Shown one piece after another: positions 8,373 to 15,861 of a stretch of DNA of 58,123 nucleotides. Both the position numbers and the translations under genes were made by a program. The stretch lies in assembly GCF_014323705.1 (NCBI RefSeq), contig NZ_JABVEC010000044.1, forward strand, positions 1 through 58,123, written 5' to 3'. Source of the stretch: Actinomadura alba (lineage in GTDB: Bacteria > Actinomycetota > Actinomycetes > Streptosporangiales > Streptosporangiaceae). Numbering within the stretch: position 1 is the first letter of the stretch; the number at the start of each line of letters is the position of its first letter. The notes beneath the pieces are model-generated. The model searched no databases, was not told where the DNA came from, and saw nothing but the letters and a program-made list of their open reading frames with translations.

Positions 8373-9761
8373 TCAGCGCCCTTCCCGGTGCGTGGACGAC
8401 ATGCGCCGGTAGGCGTCCGGCAGTTCGTGCCCGACCATCTCCGCCGCCTTCTGGATCACTTCGACCAGTGCCGTTCCCTCGGCGATCTTGCGGTGGGCCT
8501 TCATGTCGCCGTCCCGGTAGGCGTTGATCAGCCGCAGTCGCAGGGGGTCCATCCCCAGTTCCCGGGCGATCCGGTCCATCTGCGTCTCCAGTGCGAAGTC
8601 GCCGATGGTGACGCCGAAGCCGCGCATGGCGCTCGACGGGGTGCGGTTGGTGAACACGCAGTGGCAGTCGGCCCAGACGTTCGGAATGCTGTACGGCCCC
8701 GGCAGGTGCGCCGCCGCCTTCGTGGTGCCGTACGGGCTGTGCCGGGCGTACGCGCCGGCGTCGACGTAGAGGGTGACCTTGCGACCGGTGATGCGGCCGT
8801 CGTTCATCACCGCGTCCTTGATGTAGATCCGTTCGGCGGCGCGCGGTGAGGAGACCTGCATCTCCTCGTAGCGGGTGTAGACGAACTTGACCGGCCGGCC
8901 CGTCAGCATGGCCCCGACGCACGCGACCGGCTCGACGACGACGTCCACCTTGCCACCGAAGCCGCCGCCGACCGTGCCGCCGACGACGCGCAGCTTGTTG
9001 AACGGGGTCTCCAGGATCAGGGCCGTGTTGTCGAGGGTGAAGAAGCACGCCTGGGTGTCGGAGTGGACGCGGAGCCGGCCGTCGGCCTGCGGGACGACGA
9101 CGCACCCGGTGGTCTCGGCCGGCGCCTGCTCGATCGGGGCGGACTGGTAGCGCCACTCGAAGACGTGGTCGGCCTCCGCGAACGCCTTGTCGACGTCGCC
9201 GAACCGGATTCGACGGCAGTGGTGGCCCTCGTAGATGAAGTGGTTCTGGCCCTGGTACTCGTTGACGAGCGGGGCGCCCTCGGCGAGCGCCTCCTCGACG
9301 TCGAAGACGGCCGGCAGGTCCGTGTAGTCGACCCTGACCCTGGAGACGCCCTCGTAGGCCGCGGCCTCGGTCTCGGCGATCACCGCGCAGATCGGGTCGC
9401 CCAGATAGCGGACGGTGTCCTCCGCCAGGATCGGCTCGTCGTCCGGACCGACCCCGATCAGCTTCAGCGGCGTGTACAGGTTGTTGGGAATGTCGGCGTG
9501 GGTCAGGACGCGTACGACGCCCGGCACCGCCAGGGCCTCCGTCACGTCGAGACCGCTGATCCTGGCGTGGTGCCGCTCCGAGCGGTACATCTTCAGGTGC
9601 AGCATGTCCGGCAGCGCGAGGTCCTCGAAGAACTCGGTCCGGCCGGTGACGTGTCCCAGCACGTCCGAACGCTGCACCACCGAACCGATGACGGTGAAGT
9701 CGCCGTCGCGGCGTTCGCCCGCGAAGTAGCTCTTGTCGATGGGGTTCACCCGGTGGTTCAT
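8373..9761 (-). CDS. Mo hydroxylase molybdopterin subunit, N-terminal half (NdhL-like)
   Basis: 462 aa containing the a/b hammerhead domain (GSVVQRSDVLGHVTGRTEFFEDL) and the first Mo-cofactor domain: the GGTVGGGFGGKVDVVVEP motif and SAMRGFGVTIGDFALETQMDRIARELGMDP. It stops at 8373 in a hydrophilic stretch (YRRMSSTHREGR), exactly where full-length homologues continue into the segment encoded by the next gene. Start ATG 9761 overlaps the stop of the iron-sulfur gene (ATGA). Longer upstream readings of this frame are shadows of the FeS and FAD genes. It must pair with the product of 7305-8369 to make an active site. Confidence 0.88.
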   Translation of the reverse strand: MNHRVNPIDKSYFAGERRDGDFTVIGSVVQRSDVLGHVTGRTEFFEDLALPDMLHLKMYRSERHHARISGLDVTEALAVPGVVRVLTHADIPNNLYTPLKLIGVGPDDEPILAEDTVRYLGDPICAVIAETEAAAYEGVSRVRVDYTDLPAVFDVEEALAEGAPLVNEYQGQNHFIYEGHHCRRIRFGDVDKAFAEADHVFEWRYQSAPIEQAPAETTGCVVVPQADGRLRVHSDTQACFFTLDNTALILETPFNKLRVVGGTVGGGFGGKVDVVVEPVACVGAMLTGRPVKFVYTRYEEMQVSSPRAAERIYIKDAVMNDGRITGRKVTLYVDAGAYARHSPYGTTKAAAHLPGPYSIPNVWADCHCVFTNRTPSSAMRGFGVTIGDFALETQMDRIARELGMDPLRLRLINAYRDGDMKAHRKIAEGTALVEVIQKAAEMVGHELPDAYRRMSSTHREGR

Positions 9762-10303
9762 CGGACCCCCGCCCCGTCGGCGGCCTCGGAGCCGGCGGGC
9801 ACGGCGGGCGCGTCGCCTCCGCTGGACGCGGCGTCCCTCCTCCGGCGCGCGGCGTCCAGGATCGCGGCCACGATCGACGCGTAGCCCGTACAGCGGCAGA
9901 CGTTGCCGGAGATGGCCTCGACGACGTCCTCCCGGCTCGGGTCGGGGTCGCGCTCGAGCAGTGCCTCGGCCGACATGATCATTCCAGCCGTGCAGAAGCC
10001 GCACTGGGTGGCGAAGCCGTCCACGAAGGCGCTCTGTACCTCGTCGAGCTCGCCGCCGCGCGCCACGCCCTCGAGCGTGCGGACCGAGGCGCCCTCGATG
10101 GTCTCGACCGCGACCAGGCAGGACATCACGGGCCGGTCGTCGACCAGCACGGTGCAGGTGCCGCATGTTCCCTGGCCGCAGCCGCGTTTGGCCGCCATCA
10201 ACCCCAGCGATTCGCGCAGCGCGGACAGCAGAGAGGTGCCCGGCCTGGCGATGAACTCGCGTCGCTGGTCGTTGACGACCAGCGAGACGATCTGTGAACC
10301 CAT
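9758..10303 (-). CDS. [2Fe-2S] subunit of split Mo hydroxylase (NdhS-like)
   Basis: 181 aa with the family's two clusters: CGQGTCGTCTVLVDDRPVMSC and CGFCTAGM plus GNVCRCTGYASIV. No export signal. The C-terminus carries an extra roughly 25-residue tail rich in Ala, Gly and charged residues (RRRRDAASSGGDAP...), not needed for the fold. Starts at ATG 10303, 31 nt after the FAD gene, and is coupled through ATGA to the Mo-N subunit. Electron relay between the Mo centre and FAD. Confidence 0.92.
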   Translation of the reverse strand: MGSQIVSLVVNDQRREFIARPGTSLLSALRESLGLMAAKRGCGQGTCGTCTVLVDDRPVMSCLVAVETIEGASVRTLEGVARGGELDEVQSAFVDGFATQCGFCTAGMIMSAEALLERDPDPSREDVVEAISGNVCRCTGYASIVAAILDAARRRRDAASSGGDAPAVPAGSEAADGAGVR

Positions 10304-10333
10304 GATCAGACCTTTCCGAGGCGCCGGGGCGGT

Positions 10334-11134
10334 TCAGCCGAGCAGGGCCCGGCGGAGGTGGACCGGAAGGACGCGTCTGCGGTACCACGCGCTGGCGTAG
10401 GCGTCGTCGAACGGGGCGATGTCCGCGCGGGCGGCCCGGCCCGCCTCGTTGAGGACGTCGTGTTCGAGGGGGCGGCCGGTCAGGAGCCGCTCGGCCGACA
10501 CGGCGCGCACTGGACGGGGCGCGACGCCGCCCAGGGCGATCCGGGCGGAGGTCACGACCCCGTCGGCGGTGTCGACGACCGCGGCCACCGCGACGATGGC
10601 GGCGGAGTTGAGCTTGCGGCGCATGGCCTTGTGGTGGAACCAGGTCCCCGCGGCGGGCAGGGACAGCGCAACGGCCGTGACGAACTCGCCCTGGGCGACG
10701 CCGGCGGTGAGCACGTCCTCGACCGGCGCCCGACGTGGCCCGCCCGGACCGGCGATCTCGACGGTGGCGCCGAGCGCGAGCAGGCACACGGCGAAGTCGC
10801 CGTAGGGCTGCGGCACGAAGAGGTTGCCACCGACCGTCGCGAGGTTGCGGATCGGCGGTGAGGCGATGGTGCGCATCGCGGCATGGAGGAAGGCGAGTTC
10901 CGGCGACCTCTCGATGTCGGCGAACGTCGTCGCCGCGCCGATGCGAACCACCCGCCCATCGACCCGGATCCCCGAGACGCCGGCCTTGCGCAGGCTGATG
11001 AGTTCCGTTTCCGCCAGCGACCCGCTGTTGACCTGGGCCATGACGATCGTGCCGCCGCCCATGACGCGTCCGCCGGCGGCCGCGTAGGTCGCTGCGGCCG
11101 CTACGGAGTCGGGCACGCGGACCGCTGTGATCAT
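10334..11134 (-). CDS. FAD-binding subunit of split Mo hydroxylase (NdhF-like)
   Basis: 266 aa medium subunit. FAD-binding segment AAGGRVMGGGTIVMAQVN (about residues 20-37) and IRNLATVGGNLFVPQPYGDF (about 95-114), followed by the CODH_FAD_C domain. It lacks the four-Cys insertion of the paralogue at 2764-3735, so the two enzymes belong to different subfamilies. It is the first gene of the minus-strand operon. The 162 bp between its start and the divergent GntR gene hold two near-identical 13-bp palindromic sites that probably control it. Confidence 0.9.
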   Translation of the reverse strand: MITAVRVPDSVAAAATYAAAGGRVMGGGTIVMAQVNSGSLAETELISLRKAGVSGIRVDGRVVRIGAATTFADIERSPELAFLHAAMRTIASPPIRNLATVGGNLFVPQPYGDFAVCLLALGATVEIAGPGGPRRAPVEDVLTAGVAQGEFVTAVALSLPAAGTWFHHKAMRRKLNSAAIVAVAAVVDTADGVVTSARIALGGVAPRPVRAVSAERLLTGRPLEHDVLNEAGRAARADIAPFDDAYASAWYRRRVLPVHLRRALLG

Positions 11135-11195
11135 GTCCGTCCGTTTCTCGCGACTGTGCCGTGCAGCCGCTCAGGGGGAGGGCCTCCGGGTAACG

Positions 11196-11208
11196 ATCGA
11201 TAATCGAT
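11196..11208. promoter_or_regulatory. Putative GntR operator 1 (ATCGATAATCGAT)
   Basis: Thirteen-base inverted repeat ATCGAT-A-ATCGAT in the divergent intergenic region between the Mo-hydroxylase operon and the GntR gene. The same motif recurs 58 bp away at 11254. Two copies of a rare 13-mer between divergent genes, next to a GntR regulator, is the usual picture of an operator pair. Which protein binds it is inference. Confidence 0.55.
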
Positions 11209-11253
11209 TCAACGTAACGCTCGCATGAATTCGCGGGCAAGACCGGATCCGAG

Positions 11254-11266
11254 ATCGATGATCGAT
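11254..11266. promoter_or_regulatory. Putative GntR operator 2 (ATCGATGATCGAT)
   Basis: Second copy, ATCGAT-G-ATCGAT; with its flanks it is a perfect 15-base palindrome (GATCGATGATCGATC). It lies 31 bp upstream of the GntR start at 11297, a position suited to autorepression. Confidence 0.55.
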
Positions 11267-11296
11267 CACTGACGGGCTCGTGACTACGATGTCCAC

Positions 11297-11974
11297 ATGA
11301 GGTCCGACGAGCCGGGGAAGCTGTCCCGCCTGACGCTGTCTCAGCAGATCCGCGACTCACTCGTCGGCCGGATCGTCTCTGGCGAGATCGCGCCCGGTGA
11401 ACGGCTCATCGAGACCCGGCTCGCCGCGACCTACGGCACCAGTCAGGCCCCGGTCCGCGAGGCGCTGCGCGAACTCGAGGCCATGCGGATGGTCGAGACC
11501 CGGCCGCGTCGAGGCACGTTCGTACGGCACTTCGTCCAGCAGACTCTGCGGGAGAGCTACGTGGTGCGCGCCGCCCTGGAAGAGACGGCCACGCGGCTCG
11601 CCATACTGGGCGGAACCGTGCCGGTGGCGGCGCTGCGGGCGGAGATCGAGGCGATGCGAGCGGCGGCCCGCGATGGCGACGCCGAGGCCGCGGTGCGGGC
11701 CAGCGTGGCGTTCCACCGCCACATCGTCGACGCCGCGCAGAACGAACTGCTCAAGCTGTCCTGGGAGGCGCTGCAGATCGAGGCCCGGACGTCGGTGACA
11801 GTGGTCGCCGCGGGGGTCGATCTCCACGAGATCGTTCAGGATCACGCGGAACTGCTCGCGTCGATCGAGAGTGGGGAACTCGAGGCGGCGTGCAAGCATG
11901 CCAGGGATCACCAGTGGCACTACGCGGCGCTGCCGCACGACGCTCACGGGCGTAGCCGCAAGAGCGCCGGCTGA
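11297..11974 (+). CDS. GntR-family transcriptional regulator (FCD subfamily)
   Basis: 225 aa. N-terminal winged helix of the GntR family (LSQQIRDSLVGRIVSGEIAPGERLIETRLAATYGTSQAPVREALRELEAMRMVETRPRRG) and a C-terminal FCD ligand domain with metal-binding type His residues (FHRHIV, QDHAELL, RDHQWHY). FCD regulators sense small carboxylates and usually repress an adjacent catabolic operon. It is divergent from the split Mo-hydroxylase operon, with two palindromic sites between, so it most likely controls that operon and itself. The alpha/beta hydrolase gene follows 24 bp downstream. Confidence 0.9.
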   Translation: MRSDEPGKLSRLTLSQQIRDSLVGRIVSGEIAPGERLIETRLAATYGTSQAPVREALRELEAMRMVETRPRRGTFVRHFVQQTLRESYVVRAALEETATRLAILGGTVPVAALRAEIEAMRAAARDGDAEAAVRASVAFHRHIVDAAQNELLKLSWEALQIEARTSVTVVAAGVDLHEIVQDHAELLASIESGELEAACKHARDHQWHYAALPHDAHGRSRKSAG

Positions 11975-11998
11975 CCATCGGATGGGGATGACCCGCGC

Positions 11999-12721
11999 AT
12001 GGATGATCGTCACATGATCGAGGTCGGGGGCGTCCGGATCGCCTGTCGGATGTGGGGAGCCCCCGACGCGCCGCCGCTCGTCCTGTTGCACGCGCTGGGC
12101 GAGGACGCGCAGGACTGGGAGCGGGTGGCCCCCGCGTTCGCCCACCATTGGCGGGTGCATGCGATCGACCTGCGCGGCCACGGGCGCAGCGATCGGACCG
12201 GCGAGTACTCACTCGAGCTCATGCGGGAGGACGTGCTCGGTGTCATGGACGCCCTGGCGCTCGGCCGGGTGGATCTGATCGGGCACTCGATGGGCGGGAT
12301 CGTGGCCTACCTGCTCGCCGAGGAGCACCCGGGCCGCGTGGGCCGCCTGGTCCTGGAGGACGTCCCGGCGCCGCTTCCCCGCCCGCGGACCGTGCTCACC
12401 AGGCCGGACGGGGAACTGCCGTACGACTGGGAGATGGTGCCGGCCATCCGGAGCCAGATCGACGATCCCGACCCGGCCTGGCTGGAGCGGCTCGGCGACA
12501 TCACCGCCGAGACGCTCGTCATCGGCGGCGGTCCGCGAAGCCACATCCCACAGGACCGGGTCGCCGAGCTGGCCCGGCGGATCCCGCGCAGCCGCCAGGA
12601 GACCATTCCGGCCGGGCACCTGATCCATGACGCTGAGCCGGACGCGTACACGCGCACGGTGCTGAGCTTCCTGCGGCCCGCGGCACCCGCGCACGCACCG
12701 CGCGTCCCACGAACCCACTGA
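11999..12721 (+). CDS. Alpha/beta hydrolase
   Basis: 240 aa alpha/beta hydrolase fold protein. Oxyanion region LLHALGEDAQDW, nucleophile elbow GHSMGG (Ser97), and a C-terminal His in PAGHLIHD; the acid is probably in the stretch after LVIGGG. Could act as an esterase, lactonase or C-C hydrolase. It follows the GntR gene by 24 bp and is likely co-transcribed. Together with the amidohydrolase at 4267 it may process products of the Mo hydroxylases (inference). A strong hairpin follows its stop. Confidence 0.85.
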   Translation: MDDRHMIEVGGVRIACRMWGAPDAPPLVLLHALGEDAQDWERVAPAFAHHWRVHAIDLRGHGRSDRTGEYSLELMREDVLGVMDALALGRVDLIGHSMGGIVAYLLAEEHPGRVGRLVLEDVPAPLPRPRTVLTRPDGELPYDWEMVPAIRSQIDDPDPAWLERLGDITAETLVIGGGPRSHIPQDRVAELARRIPRSRQETIPAGHLIHDAEPDAYTRTVLSFLRPAAPAHAPRVPRTH

Positions 12722-12751
12722 GCCGGACGGCACCTGAGCCGGACGACGGAC

Positions 12752-12803
12752 GAGGGGAGAGGCGGGCACCGGGCCGGTCCCGGTGGTCCGCCTCTCGCCC
12801 CTC
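12752..12803. terminator. Bidirectional intrinsic terminator-like hairpin
   Basis: Long inverted repeat between convergent genes (hydrolase + and aldo/keto reductase -). The left arm begins GAGGGGAGAGGCGG and the right arm ends CCGCCTCTCGCCCCTC, with an inner CACCGGG/CCCGGTG pairing. Placed to stop transcription from both sides. Confidence 0.65.
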
Positions 12804-12816
12804 CACGTGACCCCGG

Positions 12817-13845
12817 CTACCGCCGCCGCAGCGCCTTGTCGCTCAGCGCCGGCGGCACGTAGTAGCTGTCCGCCGCGTTGAGGTCGGTGCCCGGCGGCAC
12901 GATCTCGTCGATCCGGTCCAGGACGTCCTCGCTCAGCACCGCGCCGGCGCCGGCCAGCAGGCCGTCGAGATGCTCCATGGTGCGCGGCCCGATGATCACC
13001 GAGGTGACGGCCGGGTGGGCCAGGACGAATCCGATCGCCAGGTGCGGCAGCGGCAGACCGGCCTCCTCCGCGAGTTTCGCCAGCTCGCCGACGGTCCGGA
13101 GCTTCCGCTCGTTCTCGGGTAGCGAGAGGTCGAACTTGTGCCGCTCCGCCGCCGCGCGACCGGAGCCGGTCAGGTCGATGTCGGCCGCTTGCGTGTAACG
13201 GCCGGAGAGCCAGCCCGCCGACAGCGGGCCCCAGGTCAGCACGCCCATCCCGTACTTCAGCGTGGTCGGCAGCACCGCGGCCTCGACCCCGCGCGCCAGG
13301 ATGGAGTACGGCGGCTGCTCGGTGCGGAAGCGCACGTGGCCGCGCCGTTCCGACACCCACTGGGCCTCGACGATCTGCTCGGCCGGGAAGGTGGAACTGC
13401 CCACGGCCCGCACCTTGCCCGCCCGCACCAGGTCGGTGAGAGCGGAGAGTGTCTCGTCGATGTCCGTTGCCGGGTCGGGGCGGTGGATCTGGTAGAGATC
13501 GATGTGGTCGGTGCCAAGGCGGCGCAGGCTGTTCTCCACCTCGCGGACGAGCCAGCGCCGGGAGTTCCCGCCGTGGTTGGCGTCCGGCCCCATCGAGCCG
13601 TGGGCCTTGGTCGCCAGGACGACGTCGTCGCGCCGGCCCTTGAGGGCCTTGCCGACGATCTCCTCTGACTCTCCCGCCGAGTAGATGTCGGCGGTGTCGA
13701 TGAAGTTGATCCCGGCGTCGAGGGCGCGGTGGATGATCCGCACGCTCTCGTCGTGGTCCTTGTTGCCGATGGCGCCGAACATCATCGCGCCGAGCGCGAA
13801 CTCGCTCACGGAGATACCGGTACCGCCGAGGATCCTGCGTTTCAT
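12817..13845 (-). CDS. Aldo/keto reductase
   Basis: 342 aa NADPH-dependent aldo/keto reductase. Typical features: LGGTGISVSEFALGAMMFG at the N-terminus, catalytic Asp/Tyr region NFIDTADIYSAGESEEIVGKAL, Lys in VVLATKAHG, HIDLYQIHRPD, and the C-terminal cofactor segment TSVIIGPRTMEHLDG. Start ATG 13845 is preferred over GTG 13860 because GGAGGG lies 7 nt upstream. Divergent from an XRE regulator whose start is about 140 bp away, a common regulator-reductase pairing in actinobacteria. Substrate unknown. Confidence 0.9.
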   Translation of the reverse strand: MKRRILGGTGISVSEFALGAMMFGAIGNKDHDESVRIIHRALDAGINFIDTADIYSAGESEEIVGKALKGRRDDVVLATKAHGSMGPDANHGGNSRRWLVREVENSLRRLGTDHIDLYQIHRPDPATDIDETLSALTDLVRAGKVRAVGSSTFPAEQIVEAQWVSERRGHVRFRTEQPPYSILARGVEAAVLPTTLKYGMGVLTWGPLSAGWLSGRYTQAADIDLTGSGRAAAERHKFDLSLPENERKLRTVGELAKLAEEAGLPLPHLAIGFVLAHPAVTSVIIGPRTMEHLDGLLAGAGAVLSEDVLDRIDEIVPPGTDLNAADSYYVPPALSDKALRRR

Positions 13846-13976
13846 GGGTATGCCCTCCACCCGCCTTCGTCGCGGGTCGTCTCGTGGTTATGGAGACAGC
13901 CTCCACTTCGCCTCGGATCGTCACCAGGCCTGGCTCAACCTGGGTCTGGCAGAACCACCCACGCCACCGCACGCCG

Positions 13977-13982
13977 GATAAT
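13977..13982 (+). promoter_or_regulatory. Putative -10 element for leaderless transcript
   Basis: GATAAT lies 6 nt before the ATG at 13989, and no convincing Shine-Dalgarno sequence precedes that ATG. With the usual 6-7 nt to the transcription start, the mRNA would begin at or next to the A of ATG. The -35 region is poor. Inference from spacing only. Confidence 0.35.
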
Positions 13983-13988
13983 AGGGAT

Positions 13989-14861
13989 ATGGGGCATGTC
14001 GAGAATGAGATCACTCCATTTCTGAAGGCACGGCGGGCCGCACTCGACCCGGCCGAGCTCGGCCTGCCGGAGGGGGTGGCCCGGCGGCGGGTACGAGGGC
14101 TGCGCCGTGAGGAGGTCGCCCAGCTCGCCGGGGTCAGCGTCGACTACTACACGCGCATCGAGCAGGGCCGCGCGCCCGCCATCTCCGACTCCGTGCTCGA
14201 CGCGGTCGCGCGGGCGCTGCGCCTGACGCCCGTCGAGCACGCGTACCTGCGCAACATCACACTGCCGCGGCGGCGGGCCGGCGACGGTGCGCTCGTGTGC
14301 ACGGAGGGCACGGAGGCCCGGCCGCGGGTGCGTCCGGAGATCCAGGAACTGCTCGACGCGATGGACGACACCGTCCCGGCCATCGTCTACGGCCCGGCCA
14401 CGGACATGCTGGCCTGGAACCGGATCGCCGGCCGGCTCTCGTTCGACTTCGACGCGCTCCCGGAGACGGAGCTCAACGCGGCCTGGTTGATCTTCCTGCA
14501 CCCTGGGGCCAGGGCGCTCTATCCCGCGTGGGAGGAGATGGCGGAAGAGACCGTGGCGAGCCTGCGCGCGGAGATCGGGCGCCACCCCGATCAGGCCCGG
14601 GTGCATCGCGTCATCTGTGAGCTGCGGGAGCGGAGCGAGGAGTTCCGGCGCTACTGGGAGGCGCAGGGCGTGCTGGACCGCAACCACGGCACGAAGCGCA
14701 TCCTCAACCCCGAGGTCGGCGAGCTGGTGCTGACCTACGAGGCGTTCCCGCTGCCCAACGACGCCGGCCAGCGGCTGTGCACGTTCACGGCGCCGAAGGG
14801 TTCGGAGACGGAGCGGAGGCTGCGGGCCTTGACGGAGCGGGTCGGCGCGAGCGTCGCCTGA
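13989..14861 (+). CDS. XRE-family regulator with MmyB-like ligand domain
   Basis: 290 aa. N-terminal Cro/C1 helix-turn-helix (RVRGLRREEVAQLAGVSVDYYTRIEQGRAPAISDSVLDAVARAL), followed by the MmyB-like ligand-binding domain (PAIVYGPATDMLAWNRIAGRL... through a C-terminal FTAPKGSETERRLRAL). The start at ATG 13989 (MGHVENEITPFLKARR) fits homologues; an in-frame ATG at 13884 would add an unrelated 35-residue tail. Members bind fatty-acid-like ligands and usually repress a neighbouring dehydrogenase or reductase, here the divergent aldo/keto reductase. Confidence 0.9.
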   Translation: MGHVENEITPFLKARRAALDPAELGLPEGVARRRVRGLRREEVAQLAGVSVDYYTRIEQGRAPAISDSVLDAVARALRLTPVEHAYLRNITLPRRRAGDGALVCTEGTEARPRVRPEIQELLDAMDDTVPAIVYGPATDMLAWNRIAGRLSFDFDALPETELNAAWLIFLHPGARALYPAWEEMAEETVASLRAEIGRHPDQARVHRVICELRERSEEFRRYWEAQGVLDRNHGTKRILNPEVGELVLTYEAFPLPNDAGQRLCTFTAPKGSETERRLRALTERVGASVA

Positions 14862-14870
14862 GAGGGCGGT

Positions 14871-15749
14871 TCACCGAGGGCGCGGGGAATCGGCCGTGGT
14901 GCCCGGCGGGTCCGCCGGACGCGCGGCGAGATCGACGACCGCGTCGATGAGCTGCGGGCCGTCGAGCAGGACCCGGTCGTTGTGGTCCGCTCCCCGGACC
15001 GCGACGAGGCGGACCGGGCCGGCCGCCCGGCGGGCCACCTCCCGGCTCTCGGCCGGAACCACGATCGAGTCTTCCGTCCCGTACACCACGGCGGTCGGCA
15101 CCCGCAGAGACCCGATCCGTTCGGCGACCGGAAAGCGGTCCTTGAGCAGGGCGCCGACCGGAAGGTACGGGTAGTGCCGCCGTCCGACGGCGGCCAGGTC
15201 GGTGAACGGGGAGCGCAGGACCAGCCCGGCCGGTGGATGCCTGAGGGCGAGCCCGGTGACGACCGCGGCTCCCAGACTCTCGCCGAAGTAGAGCAGCCGG
15301 CTCGGCGGCACCCCGAGTTCCTCGGTGAGATACCGGTAGGCGGCGTCGACGTCTCGGGCCAGCCCCGCTTCGCCGGGGTGGCCGGGGTTGCCGCCGTAAC
15401 CCCGGTAGTCGACGAGCAGGACCGCGAGGCCACGGCCGGCCAGCGCCGCGGCGAGTGGGGCCCGGGCGCCGCGGTTGCCGGCGTTGCCGGGTGCGACCAG
15501 GACGACGGGCGCGCTCGCGGCGGGCGCCTTCGCCGCCGGAACGTACCAAGCGCTCAGCCGGACGCCGTCGGCGGTCCGGAAGGTGACCTCCCGACCACCC
15601 GGCAGCAGGATCTCAGGCGGCGGAAGCGGCCCGCCGTCCGGGAAGTAGATCAGTTTGCGCTGGCCCGCCCACAGCACGACCAGCAGCACGGCCATGATCG
15701 TGAGGACCATGAGCAGCACACGGGTCACCGGCGGAGCGGAGCTCGGCAC
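14871..15749 (-). CDS. Membrane-anchored alpha/beta hydrolase (Bem46/ABHD13-like)
   Basis: 292 aa from GTG 15749 (an upstream ATG at 15821 in frame gives 316 aa but adds an Ala-rich leader with no obvious role). One N-terminal membrane segment (VLLMVLTIMAVLLVVLW) is followed by GQRKLIYFPDGG, the hallmark of Bem46/ABHD13 serine hydrolases. Oxyanion APGNAGNRG, VDYRGYGGNPG, nucleophile GESLGAA, acid in VYGTEDSIVVP, and His in GADHND. The catalytic domain would sit outside the membrane. It ends 9 bp from the convergent XRE gene. Substrate unknown. Confidence 0.82.
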   Translation of the reverse strand: MPSSAPPVTRVLLMVLTIMAVLLVVLWAGQRKLIYFPDGGPLPPPEILLPGGREVTFRTADGVRLSAWYVPAAKAPAASAPVVLVAPGNAGNRGARAPLAAALAGRGLAVLLVDYRGYGGNPGHPGEAGLARDVDAAYRYLTEELGVPPSRLLYFGESLGAAVVTGLALRHPPAGLVLRSPFTDLAAVGRRHYPYLPVGALLKDRFPVAERIGSLRVPTAVVYGTEDSIVVPAESREVARRAAGPVRLVAVRGADHNDRVLLDGPQLIDAVVDLAARPADPPGTTADSPRPR

Positions 15750-15861
15750 ACCTTCATTACAGCAATCGCTCCCCGGCGCGGCCAGTGCGGCCGTCGGCGC
15801 CGCGAAGGCGGGCGTCGCCACGGGTTTGCTCGTCCTGCCGCCGGGCCCTCATGGGTACGGA

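Noticed and set aside
8369..8375. Split of the Mo subunit as a sequencing frameshift
   Set aside because: Clean stop, 3-nt gap, own ATG and ribosome site, no motif lost, and the same two-piece layout is known in NdhL/NdhM.
8373..11360. A 995-codon reading of the Mo-N frame extending upstream
   Set aside because: The upstream part is a shadow of the FeS and FAD subunit genes; the real start is ATG 9761, coupled to the FeS stop.
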